This document shows positions 32,469-41,317 of a stretch of DNA of 44,937 nt, piece by piece. Source of the DNA: Pseudogulbenkiania sp. (lineage in GTDB: Bacteria > Pseudomonadota > Gammaproteobacteria > Burkholderiales > Chromobacteriaceae); NCBI GenBank assembly GCA_018260425.1, contig JAGLBD010000016.1:1713-46649 (forward strand), in the 5' to 3' direction. Within the stretch, counting starts at the first letter, position 1. Each line of letters begins with the position of its first letter. The notes under the pieces were generated by a model. It had not been told where the DNA came from. It ran no database searches and was given only the letters and a program-made list of their open reading frames with translations. The position numbers were made by a program, and so were the translations under genes.

Positions 32469-33410
32469 TCATGCCTCCTCCTCGTCACCCTGTCCGGACG
32501 GGGACTGGCGAGAGTGGCCCTCCTGATACGACTGACCAGAGCCGGACTGGCCAGACTCTTCCCCGACCTGCCACTGGGTGGCAAAGGCTGGTGGAACCTG
32601 TCCGGCAAGATGACGACCGGTCGCGGCGTCGGAGGCAGCGAAATGCCAACGCACCGCGTCATCCGGCCGTCTAACGTCCTGCACCGTCACGAAACGATTG
32701 CCCTGCCAGTGTTTGAAGGTGTAGGTCAGGCTGCCGTCGGGAGGTAGGGTCTCGACTGCCGCCACGACCGGCCGCGGGGCCCTAGGCATGGCCGGCATGG
32801 CGGGAGCGGCATCGGTTACCGGTACCAAGCGGTCAGGGTGATGAGCCAGCTGCATTGCGGCCTGCGCCCCACTGTCATGGTCCACCGGCTTTTCTTTTGC
32901 CACGGACGCGGTGTTTCGCGACGGGCCGCCCGCACCGCTCTGGTCATGCATGAGCTGACCGGCATGCGTGCCGCTCACGGCCCCGGCGACTTTGTCATGC
33001 AGCGTGGTGTTCAGCGGTTCACCGGCCATCCCCTTCCCGGTGGAAAGTCCGCTCTTGGTCACGCGATTGCCTGCGGCCGGGTGCTGACGGAGTTTCGTTG
33101 CCGGTGCGGTCGTGCCGGTGGGCAGCGCCCGATCCTTGCTGTGTTGTTGCACCGCGGATTTTGCCCCGACACGCGGATGGGAGAGTGGCAAGCCATGGTT
33201 TTGCGGTGGGTGCTGCACAGGCATGTGCGGCAAGGTCAGCATGCCCTCCAGATTGAGCAAATCCTCATGCGACGGTGAAGCTTTACCCGGTTTGGAATGG
33301 GCCAGCGGATGCTGTTTATCCCGTTGCGCCAGCATGCGCGACGCCAGTGACTGCGGTTGTTCTGCGCCGTGCGGCAGCGCCTTGGCAGCATGGGGCATTA
33401 TCGGTTCCAT
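32469..33410 (-). CDS. invJ: T3SS needle-length regulator InvJ/SpaN type (SctP)
   Basis: This 313-residue protein is hydrophilic, rich in His, Pro, Gln and Ala with low-complexity parts, as needle rulers are. The C-terminal folded piece GSLTYTFKHWQGNRFVTVQ near residue 228 resembles the SpaN/InvJ domain. Salmonella InvJ is 336. The ATG at 33410 has AAAGGA in front; a second ATG at 33398 overlaps the invI stop. An acidic DEEEA tail ends the protein. Sequence match is weak as usual in this family, so the call relies on position. Confidence 0.8.
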   Translation of the reverse strand: MEPIMPHAAKALPHGAEQPQSLASRMLAQRDKQHPLAHSKPGKASPSHEDLLNLEGMLTLPHMPVQHPPQNHGLPLSHPRVGAKSAVQQHSKDRALPTGTTAPATKLRQHPAAGNRVTKSGLSTGKGMAGEPLNTTLHDKVAGAVSGTHAGQLMHDQSGAGGPSRNTASVAKEKPVDHDSGAQAAMQLAHHPDRLVPVTDAAPAMPAMPRAPRPVVAAVETLPPDGSLTYTFKHWQGNRFVTVQDVRRPDDAVRWHFAASDAATGRHLAGQVPPAFATQWQVGEESGQSGSGQSYQEGHSRQSPSGQGDEEEA

Positions 33411-33853
33411 ACGGTCCTTTCCTGGGTTTCCGCCTCTTCGGCGAGATCACGCTCGATCCGTTCGAGGCGGCGCTGTTCGTCAACCCATCGTTGAAATTTG
33501 TGTTGTTTCGCATGCCAGTGCCGGTATCGCTCCTGACACTGCTCCTGCTCGTCGGCCAAACGGCGCTCATCGATAAGCAAACCGTCCCGCTCCAGTTTCA
33601 GCGCGGCGATCCGGGCACGGATCACCGCCTCCCGCCGTCGCACCTCGTAAATCCCGGCACGACTCATCACCTTGCTATGGCGGTGCTCGGTCACCAGCAC
33701 CATCCGGAGCGACTCGACCTGCTCCAGCAACGCCTGGCACTGGCGCAGCAGTTCGCTGCGCTGCGCTTCCAGTCGGGCAATGTCACGGCGGGCCCGGTCG
33801 CGATTCATTCCGGCCAGACGGATAAGGCCGCTAGCCTTGCGCCAGGATTGCAC
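33398..33853 (-). CDS. invI: T3SS stalk protein InvI/SpaM type (SctO)
   Basis: This 151-residue protein forms a charged helical coiled-coil hairpin, the stalk inside the ATPase InvC. Pieces QALLEQVESLRMVLVTEH and KQHKFQRWVDEQRRLERIE match InvI layout. The GTG at 33853 is preferred: GGAGAG lies 5 nt before it, and the distance to the LLEQ motif equals that of Salmonella InvI (147 residues). It overlaps the invC end by 23 bp. ATGs at 33892 and 33808 lack ribosome sites. Confidence 0.85.
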   Translation of the reverse strand: MQSWRKASGLIRLAGMNRDRARRDIARLEAQRSELLRQCQALLEQVESLRMVLVTEHRHSKVMSRAGIYEVRRREAVIRARIAALKLERDGLLIDERRLADEQEQCQERYRHWHAKQHKFQRWVDEQRRLERIERDLAEEAETQERTVWNR

Positions 33854-35129
33854 CCAGACTCTCCAAAGTGTCCTCAAAGGCCACCGCTTCATCGGTACGC
33901 TGGGCCAGGAAGTCCGTCAGAGCGGGTTTGAGACGCATGGCCCGGTCGTTATCGGGGTTTTCTCCGGGGCGGTATTCGCCCAGTTCAACCAGCCATTGCA
34001 TTTCATCCAGTCGCGCCAGAACCCTGCGCGCCTCTTCGGCAATGCTGCGATGGCGAGGCGAGATGATCTGGGTCGCCACCCGGGACAGGCTGGTAAGCAT
34101 GTCGATAGCCGGAAAATGGCCCTGTCCCGCCAGCTTGCGGCTCAGGCGAATGTGGCCATCGAGAATCGATTTGATCTCGTCGGCAATCGGATCGGGTTCA
34201 TCTTCCCCTTCGAGCAAAATGGTATAAAACGCGGTAATGCTGCCCCGGTGGCTTTTGCCGGGACGCTCCAGCAAGGACGGCAGGGAATCGAATACCGATG
34301 CCGGATAACCCCGTCGTGCCGGCATTTCACCGGCGGCCAGTGCCACGTCGCGCAGCGCCCGGGCATAACGGGTCAGGGAATCGACAAACAACACCACGCG
34401 ACGCCCCTGATCGCGGAAATACTCGGCCACCGCCGTTGCCACCAAAGCCGCATTGCACCGATCCACCGAGGCATAGTCGGAGGTGGCGACCACCAGCACA
34501 CAGCGGTCACGATGCGGCGAACGCTGCAATGCCTCGACAAACTCTGTCACTTCCCGACCGCGCTCCCCCACCAGACCAATGACAAACACCTCGGCATCGC
34601 CATGGTCGATAAGCATGTTCATCAGCGTGGTTTTGCCACAGCCCGCCGCCGCGAAAATGCCGATACGTTGTCCGACGCCGCAGGTCAACAGACTGTCGAT
34701 GGCGCGTACCCCGCTGCCCAGCACTTCGGAGATACCCGCCCGTTCGGTAAACGGCATGGGACGGGCATTGGCGGCACGCATCTCGCCAGGCATGGCATCG
34801 GAGGAACCCCCAAAGCGCTGTATTTCCTGACCGAAGGGATCAATGACGCTGCCCAGCATGGCCTCGGAGACATCCACTTCGAGACAACGGCCGGTCGGCA
34901 CCACCACCATGTCCCGGGACAAGCCGATACGTTCGCCCATCAGCGTCAGCAAGGTACTGCGCCCCTGAAAGCCGACCACCTGGGCACGACCAATCACACG
35001 CCGGTCGCTGGCAGACGCTTCGAGGGTACAGATCTCGCCGATCGAAACACCCTGGAGGGGTGCTTCGATCAACGACCCTGCCAACCGCTCGGGGTGAGCG
35101 AGATAACTCAGCAGGGACGGGGAGCTCAT
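33831..35129 (-). CDS. invC: T3SS ATPase InvC (SctN)
   Basis: This 432-residue F1-type ATPase strips chaperones and unfolds substrates at the export gate. Walker A is AAGCGKTT (residues 161-168) and Walker B VVLFVD (245-250) followed by SLTRYARALRD. GLVGERGREVTEFVE near 186 and YPASVFDSLPSLLERPG near 280 are family signatures. Length equals Salmonella InvC (431). The start overlaps the invB stop by 4 bp (ATGA). Confidence 0.97.
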   Translation of the reverse strand: MSSPSLLSYLAHPERLAGSLIEAPLQGVSIGEICTLEASASDRRVIGRAQVVGFQGRSTLLTLMGERIGLSRDMVVVPTGRCLEVDVSEAMLGSVIDPFGQEIQRFGGSSDAMPGEMRAANARPMPFTERAGISEVLGSGVRAIDSLLTCGVGQRIGIFAAAGCGKTTLMNMLIDHGDAEVFVIGLVGERGREVTEFVEALQRSPHRDRCVLVVATSDYASVDRCNAALVATAVAEYFRDQGRRVVLFVDSLTRYARALRDVALAAGEMPARRGYPASVFDSLPSLLERPGKSHRGSITAFYTILLEGEDEPDPIADEIKSILDGHIRLSRKLAGQGHFPAIDMLTSLSRVATQIISPRHRSIAEEARRVLARLDEMQWLVELGEYRPGENPDNDRAMRLKPALTDFLAQRTDEAVAFEDTLESLGAILAQG

Positions 35130-35539
35130 CGATTAACGATCTCGTTCATCACTTCGACACGGTCGAAGAACGCATTGAGAACTTCGGAGAAGCGGGTGCT
35201 TTCCGCCAGCCACTCTTCCTTGACCAAGGCTTTGTATTCGAGGTAGCCCTCGCCTTCGGTCAGCATCGGGTGACCCGTCGCCATATAGGCGGCGCCCTCC
35301 ATCAGATGTTGCAGGATGGCCGGTGCACGGTTGTCGATGGCCGCTTGATTGAACTCGGCAAGCCGTGACCACACCCAGACACCATCGTCATTGGCGGTGA
35401 TGTAGATGCTCGGCAAGTCCTTGAAGTCCAAGGCGATAGTGGAATGACCATCCAGATTGCCGATCAGCGAATCGGAACACCCCGAGGCGGTCAAGGCATC
35501 GCGGACCAGTTGTGCAAGGTCATGGTGGTATGAATACAT
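35126..35539 (-). CDS. invB: T3SS effector chaperone InvB type
   Basis: This 137-residue acidic protein is the class IB chaperone InvB/SpaK (Salmonella 135). Typical parts are YITANDDGVWVWSRL near 48 and EGEGYLEYKALVKEEWL near 100. In Salmonella InvB binds SipA and the Sop effectors. Here its likely client is the SipA-like protein. It lies between invA and invC as in SPI-1. Confidence 0.93.
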   Translation of the reverse strand: MYSYHHDLAQLVRDALTASGCSDSLIGNLDGHSTIALDFKDLPSIYITANDDGVWVWSRLAEFNQAAIDNRAPAILQHLMEGAAYMATGHPMLTEGEGYLEYKALVKEEWLAESTRFSEVLNAFFDRVEVMNEIVNR

Positions 35540-35550
35540 ATAAATTTCCT

Positions 35551-37617
35551 TTACAGAGTTTTGATGACGTTGACAGAAACTGAATCGGTAATCTCACCGA
35601 ACGAGAGCACTTCCAGATCGCGGAAGCGGTTTTCAATAAGCTTTTTGAGAAAGCGGCGAATATCGACCGAGGCCAACAACACCAGATCTTTCTGAGCAAC
35701 CGGAATCCCCTCCAGACCAACGGCGATGACATCCATCAGCTCGTCCGCCTCGGCAGGCTCGAGATTGAGGAAGGTACCGGCCGCGGTCTGGCGAATGCCG
35801 CGACGCACGCGTTCCTCAAAATCTGCCGACACCATCACGGCAGTCAGCGTGTTGTTCTGGGCAAATTTCTGGCAGATATAGCGGGCAAGACTGCCGCGCA
35901 CCTGCTCGACCAGCGCGATGGCCTCCTTCTCGCGGGGCGCCCATTGCGCCAACGCTTCCATGATCAGTTTCATGTTGCGAATGGAGATCTTTTCCATCAG
36001 CAGGCGCTGCAGCACCTCGGAGATCCGCTGTACCGTGGCATGGCGATAGGCCTCCTTGACCAGATCCGGATAGCCTTTTTCCAGCTGGTCGATCATGTTC
36101 TTGGTTTCCTGCACGCCGAAGAATTCGTTGACCGTTCTGGCCAGCAGATTGGCAAAACACTGGTACAGCTCGTCTTCGGCACTACGCAGCTGGTAACCCA
36201 TGGACTGCAGACGTTCCTGATCCGCCGCCGCGACCCATAACGCCGGGACACTCTCGCCGGGTACGGTCTCCTGCACGAGCGGGACGCCGAGGAATTCAAG
36301 CTCTTCATTGGCATTGATCACCCGTTTGAAGCCAAAGCGGACCGGCAACTCATCGGAGCGGACTTCATTGATCAGCACCAGCGAGCGCTCGGGAGCAGCC
36401 GTCGGTGTGTAGCGAATGGCGATTTCCGGCAAGCGCACCCCGTAGTCGAGGAAGTAGCGGCTGCGCAGGCGCTCGGCCAGCCGCAGCGACTCAACCTCGC
36501 TCTTGCGGCTGTCGTGAAACACCAGGATCAGCGGCACGGTTTGCGCCGACAGACTGTCCAGATCGGCGAGAACGCCATCGTCACCGTCCATACCTCCGGT
36601 CGTGCTGGCGCCGGTCGCGGAACCTGCCGCCCCGCTGGCGGCATCGAGTTTGCTTTTGCGATGGCGGTAGTAGTACACCCCGCCCAGCAGGGCCGACAGA
36701 ATGACAAACACCGGCAGCGGGAAGCCCGGCAAGAAGCCGATGGCCAGAGCCAGAATGGCGGTGACCAGCAAGGAAAACGAATTGCCCAGCATCTGGCCCA
36801 TGATGCTCTGGCCAAGGTTTTTGTCATCGCCGCTGACCCGGGTCACGATGAAGCCGGCACTGATCGAGATCAGCAACGCCGGAATCTGTGCCACCAGACC
36901 GTCACCGATGGTCAGCATCGTATAGGTCGACAAGGCAGTGGAGAGATCCATGCCGTGCTGGACCATGCCGATCGAGATACCGCCGATGAAGTTAACGAAA
37001 ATCACGATGATGCCGGCGATGGCGTCACCCTTGATGAACTTCATCGCACCGTCAAAGGAACCGTACAACTGGCTTTCCTGCTCCAGCTCCTTACGGCGCA
37101 GGCGCGCACCATCGGCATCGATGGTGCCGGCCTTGAGGTCGGCATCGATACTCATTTGCTTGCCCGGCATACCGTCCAGCGAGAACCGCGCCGCCACTTC
37201 CGCGACCCGTTCCGAGCCCTTGGTGATCACGATGAATTGCACCACCGTGACAATCGCGAAGATCACAAAGCCGACCGCGAGGTTGTCGCCGATGACGAAC
37301 TGGCCGAAGCTGGCAATGATCTCGCCGGCATTGGCCTCGATCAGGATCAGGCGGCTGGTACTGATCGACAGGGCCAGCCGGAACATGGTGGTGATGAGCA
37401 ACACCGCAGGAAAGGTAGAAAACCCCAGTATCCGCACGATGTAAAACGAGCCCATGAACACCAGCAGGGCGATGGTGATATTCAGACCGATCAGGAAGTC
37501 CACCAGATAGGTCGGCAGCGGAATGACCAGCATGGCAATGATGGTCACCACCAACAGCAGGATCAGCAGCTCGGGACGTTTTTTGATGTTTTGCAGTAGT
37601 TGGTTCATCCGGGTCAT
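35551..37617 (-). CDS. invA: T3SS major export-gate protein InvA (SctV)
   Basis: This 688-residue FHIPEP-family protein has about eight membrane helices in the first 330 residues and a cytoplasmic ring domain. The FHIPEP region is near residue 135 with ITKGSERVAEVAARFSLDGM, nearly identical to Salmonella InvA (685). The C-terminus FGEITDSVSVNVIKTL matches too. The start overlaps the invE stop (ATGA); a second ATG three codons later has GAGG at better spacing. Confidence 0.97.
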   Translation of the reverse strand: MTRMNQLLQNIKKRPELLILLLVVTIIAMLVIPLPTYLVDFLIGLNITIALLVFMGSFYIVRILGFSTFPAVLLITTMFRLALSISTSRLILIEANAGEIIASFGQFVIGDNLAVGFVIFAIVTVVQFIVITKGSERVAEVAARFSLDGMPGKQMSIDADLKAGTIDADGARLRRKELEQESQLYGSFDGAMKFIKGDAIAGIIVIFVNFIGGISIGMVQHGMDLSTALSTYTMLTIGDGLVAQIPALLISISAGFIVTRVSGDDKNLGQSIMGQMLGNSFSLLVTAILALAIGFLPGFPLPVFVILSALLGGVYYYRHRKSKLDAASGAAGSATGASTTGGMDGDDGVLADLDSLSAQTVPLILVFHDSRKSEVESLRLAERLRSRYFLDYGVRLPEIAIRYTPTAAPERSLVLINEVRSDELPVRFGFKRVINANEELEFLGVPLVQETVPGESVPALWVAAADQERLQSMGYQLRSAEDELYQCFANLLARTVNEFFGVQETKNMIDQLEKGYPDLVKEAYRHATVQRISEVLQRLLMEKISIRNMKLIMEALAQWAPREKEAIALVEQVRGSLARYICQKFAQNNTLTAVMVSADFEERVRRGIRQTAAGTFLNLEPAEADELMDVIAVGLEGIPVAQKDLVLLASVDIRRFLKKLIENRFRDLEVLSFGEITDSVSVNVIKTL

Positions 37618-38708
37618 CCTCGGGCACGTCGCCGGGCGCGTTGTTCGGCATCGAACAGCACTCCGGCAAATTCTTTGAGATGGTCAAGCACGGTATCGCG
37701 GCCGGTGTCTTCCGCATAAAGCATGCCGGGTACCGGCGTCATGGCCCGCAGCAGCCGCTGCAGAAACAGCGACTGTTCCGGCAGGCTTTGGCTGCCAAAG
37801 GTATCGCCGAGCAACATCAATAGCGCTTCATCGATCGCTTCGGGGTATTGCAGCGCACCGAGCAGGAAGGTCAGGCAATCGCTTTCGCTCGTCGAATCCG
37901 GCTGACACGCCAAGAGCTTCAACATCTGGGCATCGGCGGTCTTCAGGATGTGCAAAAGATGAATGCGGGACAGGAAAGGGCCGAACTCCAGCACATGGCA
38001 GCTCGGGTCCACGGCATTCATGTCGGCGATCAGCGCCTGGTCAATGAACTCCAGCACCAGGGCACGTTTTGCGACGCCGTAGAAGCGGATCCAGGACTCG
38101 TAACTGGCCACGCCGTTATCGTCGCTGGTCAGGAACTCGCGGTAGCTTTCCCGCAGGAACAGACCGCTGACCTGTAGGGTCTTGCCGAACAAGCGGGCTT
38201 TGAGGGCACAGTTGATCCCGGCCTTGAGGCGACGGGGATCGGCTTGCTGCTCGACTTGCACCAGCAATTGGCGCACGCGTTTCTTGAGGATTTCGTCCAG
38301 CGCCTTGCGGCGCAATATCTCCCGCAGCACCAGCACCAGATCGCTATCGTCGGGAAACAATTGGCGAGCCTGGGCGAGCATGGCCTGCAGGCCCAGCGTG
38401 TCATCGGCGACAATGGTCAACATCGACTCGACACGCTGCTGGACATCGTCCTGCAGCACCCGGTCATAGTTGGCCGGGAACGGCTTGTCTTTCTTCTCAA
38501 GTCGATTCCGGCTACCGAACTGCGCTATCAGGCCGGACAGATCCTCCCCTACGAGCAATTCGGACACTTGGGTTTGCGTCGACATCTGCTCGACGTCATG
38601 ACGGGTTGCCTCGTCGCGATCGACACTGACGCCCTGCTGCTCAAGCTGGTGCTCCGCACGCTGCGACCAGGTCGGGCTTACCCGAGGCGCAGCACTCCTA
38701 ATGTCCAT
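37614..38708 (-). CDS. invE: T3SS gatekeeper InvE (SctW)
   Basis: This 364-residue helical protein is InvE (Salmonella 372), the gatekeeper that holds back effectors until translocators have passed. Pieces LSGLIAQFGSRNRLEKKDKP near 58 and FLTSDDNGVASYESWIRFYG near 212 are typical of the HrpJ/InvE family. It overlaps the invG end by 11 bp. Confidence 0.95.
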   Translation of the reverse strand: MDIRSAAPRVSPTWSQRAEHQLEQQGVSVDRDEATRHDVEQMSTQTQVSELLVGEDLSGLIAQFGSRNRLEKKDKPFPANYDRVLQDDVQQRVESMLTIVADDTLGLQAMLAQARQLFPDDSDLVLVLREILRRKALDEILKKRVRQLLVQVEQQADPRRLKAGINCALKARLFGKTLQVSGLFLRESYREFLTSDDNGVASYESWIRFYGVAKRALVLEFIDQALIADMNAVDPSCHVLEFGPFLSRIHLLHILKTADAQMLKLLACQPDSTSESDCLTFLLGALQYPEAIDEALLMLLGDTFGSQSLPEQSLFLQRLLRAMTPVPGMLYAEDTGRDTVLDHLKEFAGVLFDAEQRARRRARG

Positions 38709-40437
38709 GCTTGCCCCCCGCCAGCGTCTTGGTCACGGAATCCATGCGCGAGTCCACCGGCAAGGAGACACCGGCCGCCAGATTGGCGCCCAATTCGCTG
38801 GCCGACGGGTCGAGACTGAAGGAGTTGTCGATCACCTGCGGCTCGATGAGGAAGACCCGCACCGCTTTGGAGTCGCCGCTGCCGTGCTGGCGGAACAGAC
38901 CGCCCACCCAGGGGATGTCTCCCAGCAGCGGAATCTTGCCATTGCCTTCCTGATGCTCGTCGACGCTATAGCCCCCGATCAACAGGCTCTTGCCACGCGG
39001 TACACGGGCAATGGTATTGATGCTGGTGCGATTCACCGGTGGCAAACCATCCACTGCATCGCCCTGCCCGTTGCTGCCATCTTCGATATTGAGGCGCATC
39101 TCGATGGCCTTGTCATTGTCGGCAAAACGCGGCAGCACGTCGATCATGGTGCCGAAGGTGTAGTGGTCGAGCGAGGCGGTATGGTCGCCGGACACCTTGG
39201 TATAAATAGTGCGGTTGTTGTCGAACACCGCCGGAACGTTTTCCTGGGTCAACACCACCGGGCGCGATACCACCTGGGCATTGCCATGGGCGCTCAGCGC
39301 CTTGACCTGTGCGAGGAAGCTGGCGCCATCCAGCGTGGTACTGGCGGAGGTGTTGTAGCCCACGCCGATGACCCCGCCAAGACCGGCGCCGGCTTGCCAA
39401 TTGACCCCGAGGCTGTCGAGATCGGCCTTGTTGATATCGATAATCCACAACGACAGCTGGATCTGTTTCTTGGCGACATCCAGTGCCGCGACCAGACTCT
39501 CCACGAAACGCACTTCATCTGGAGTCCCCTTGACCAGCAGGCTATTGGTCGAGGGGTACGCCACCACGGTCACCGGCAGGGGCTGGGCGATGCTGTCAGA
39601 CGGCCCTGCCGGCGCCGGCAAAGGGCTCGTCGCCCCCGGCGCCAGCGACGTACGGAGTTTGGCTATCGATGCAGACAGATCGGTCGGTTGGGTCTGGGCG
39701 GCGTCACCGGGAGACGCCGGTGTCGCCGCAGGGCTATTGCGGCCAATGGTTTTGGAGAGGCGGTTGCCATCGCCGTTCAGCAAGGTCTGGATGGCCGTGG
39801 CCAAGCCCGGCACCACGACATTTTCACCGCGCACCGGGTAACGCCGGTCGGCCACAAAGGTATTGTGCAGGTGAATGACCGCCACTTTTTCCAGGGTACT
39901 GGTGTCCTGCTGGACATCCTTGTCCATGAACGAAGCCAGGTTGGTGACCAGATCGACGTACATCGGCGGGCCCGACACGTAAAACACCCCGGTCAATGGA
40001 TCGCCCTTGACCGGAAAACGTGCATCGTACAATCCCGACTTTTTCAGGAAACCGGTAAACGCCCCTAGCGACAATTGATGCAGGGACACCACGGAGCTTT
40101 TCACTTCCTGTGCGTCATAGACATACACCGTCTGACCGTCGAAATACCAGACCAGGCCCATTTCCCGGGAAACCCGCTCCAGCAAGGCTTGCGGATTGCT
40201 CAGGTCGAAATTGCCGGTAATGCTCTTGTGGGCGGCCTGGGTACTGACGACCACCGGTTTGTGCAACTGCGCAGAAACCGCATCGAAGAAGGCACGCAGG
40301 CCCTGATGGCTGGCGACATAGCCGCTGGCGTTGGTCGCCGGGGTCTGGGTCTGGGGTACGGGAGCCGCCAAAACGGCATTCGGTGCAAGGGCCAACAACA
40401 GGGCCATGCTGACCGCGCGGTGTTTCCAATCACTCAT
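38698..40437 (-). CDS. invG: T3SS outer-membrane secretin InvG (SctC)
   Basis: This 579-residue secretin has a signal peptide (MSDWKHRAVSMALLLALAPN, cleavage near VLA-AP), N-domains and a C-terminal secretin barrel (VPRGKSLLIGGYSVDEHQEG near 505). Salmonella InvG is 562. The start at 40437 is right after the invF stop; the frame extends 40 codons further as noise. No InvH-type pilotin gene is seen in the window. Confidence 0.96.
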   Translation of the reverse strand: MSDWKHRAVSMALLLALAPNAVLAAPVPQTQTPATNASGYVASHQGLRAFFDAVSAQLHKPVVVSTQAAHKSITGNFDLSNPQALLERVSREMGLVWYFDGQTVYVYDAQEVKSSVVSLHQLSLGAFTGFLKKSGLYDARFPVKGDPLTGVFYVSGPPMYVDLVTNLASFMDKDVQQDTSTLEKVAVIHLHNTFVADRRYPVRGENVVVPGLATAIQTLLNGDGNRLSKTIGRNSPAATPASPGDAAQTQPTDLSASIAKLRTSLAPGATSPLPAPAGPSDSIAQPLPVTVVAYPSTNSLLVKGTPDEVRFVESLVAALDVAKKQIQLSLWIIDINKADLDSLGVNWQAGAGLGGVIGVGYNTSASTTLDGASFLAQVKALSAHGNAQVVSRPVVLTQENVPAVFDNNRTIYTKVSGDHTASLDHYTFGTMIDVLPRFADNDKAIEMRLNIEDGSNGQGDAVDGLPPVNRTSINTIARVPRGKSLLIGGYSVDEHQEGNGKIPLLGDIPWVGGLFRQHGSGDSKAVRVFLIEPQVIDNSFSLDPSASELGANLAAGVSLPVDSRMDSVTKTLAGGKHGH

Positions 40438-40441
40438 GTGT

Positions 40442-41221
40442 TCAGTCCAATGGCAATGAGGTAATATCCGCAAGAGCACGAGGAGGCACCCCGAGGCGGT
40501 TTTTGATCTCGGTGGAAAAATGGGAAGACGAGGCGTAACCATGCTTGAGCGCCACATCGGTCAGACTCGAGCGATGTTCGACCACTTCGAGCAGCGATCT
40601 GGCGATCCGCCAGTTCTTCAACTCGGACTTGGCATTGTTTCCCAGTGCCTGTTTGCAGACGCGACGGAAGTGCGAATAAGACAAACCGTATAACTCGCCC
40701 AGTTCGGCCAGATTGGCGCCTACCAGACGGGCGGACGCCGACAAGAGATAGCGCACCAGCCAATAGCTCTCGGTACGCCGCAAGCGGGCCAGAAAACCGT
40801 CCAGCTCCGGCAGGCCGTCGAGAGTGGCGGCAATGAACCAGAACTCCAGCTGCCGGCGATCGCAATCGAGCGGCACGGGCAACACCAGCGACAGCGGTGC
40901 GCTATCCGGTTCGCCATTGCTGGCGGGTTGGTTACGTGCTTCGTCGAGGAAGGCCAGCAGCTTGGCGAAGAAGACTTCGTTCAGCACGGTGACCCCGAGT
41001 TTGCCCGATGCCACGCGCCATTCGCCTTTGTTGGCACACAACAGCCGGACCTGACTGTCGGCCAGCGGCACGACCTGCTCGCCGGAGGGTCCGGCAACGG
41101 TCAGCACTGCGCCACACTCTGGCGCCTCCACCAGCAATACCGACAATTCGGCCGCGAGTGGCGGGCTGGAACTATCAAGCAGGCTGGGCGGCATTTTGAT
41201 CATCAATTCATCAGAAAACAT
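40442..41221 (-). CDS. invF: AraC-family T3SS activator InvF
   Basis: This 259-residue regulator has a C-terminal AraC helix-turn-helix pair (LAELGELYGLSYSHFRRVCK near 180 and SSLTDVALKHGYASSSHFST near 222). Salmonella InvF has 216 residues and works with SicA to activate sicA-sip and effector genes. It is the first gene of the inv/spa unit and stops 4 bp before invG. Confidence 0.95.
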   Translation of the reverse strand: MFSDELMIKMPPSLLDSSSPPLAAELSVLLVEAPECGAVLTVAGPSGEQVVPLADSQVRLLCANKGEWRVASGKLGVTVLNEVFFAKLLAFLDEARNQPASNGEPDSAPLSLVLPVPLDCDRRQLEFWFIAATLDGLPELDGFLARLRRTESYWLVRYLLSASARLVGANLAELGELYGLSYSHFRRVCKQALGNNAKSELKNWRIARSLLEVVEHRSSLTDVALKHGYASSSHFSTEIKNRLGVPPRALADITSLPLD

Positions 41222-41317
41222 GCGTCACCTGGCATCGGAAAACCTTTCATGGCGCACAGAATAGCCAGAGGTCGCCATTGAATCCTGATGCAAATCTGAT
41301 GGTTGGGAAGGGATGGA

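Noticed and set aside
32290-32472. A separate small gene between invJ and spaO
   Set aside because: The frame is continuous with spaO and has no stop, so it is either an extension of SpaO or a leader, not an independent gene.
38701-40068. Plus-strand open frame of 455 codons opposite invG
   Set aside because: Antisense shadow of the secretin gene.
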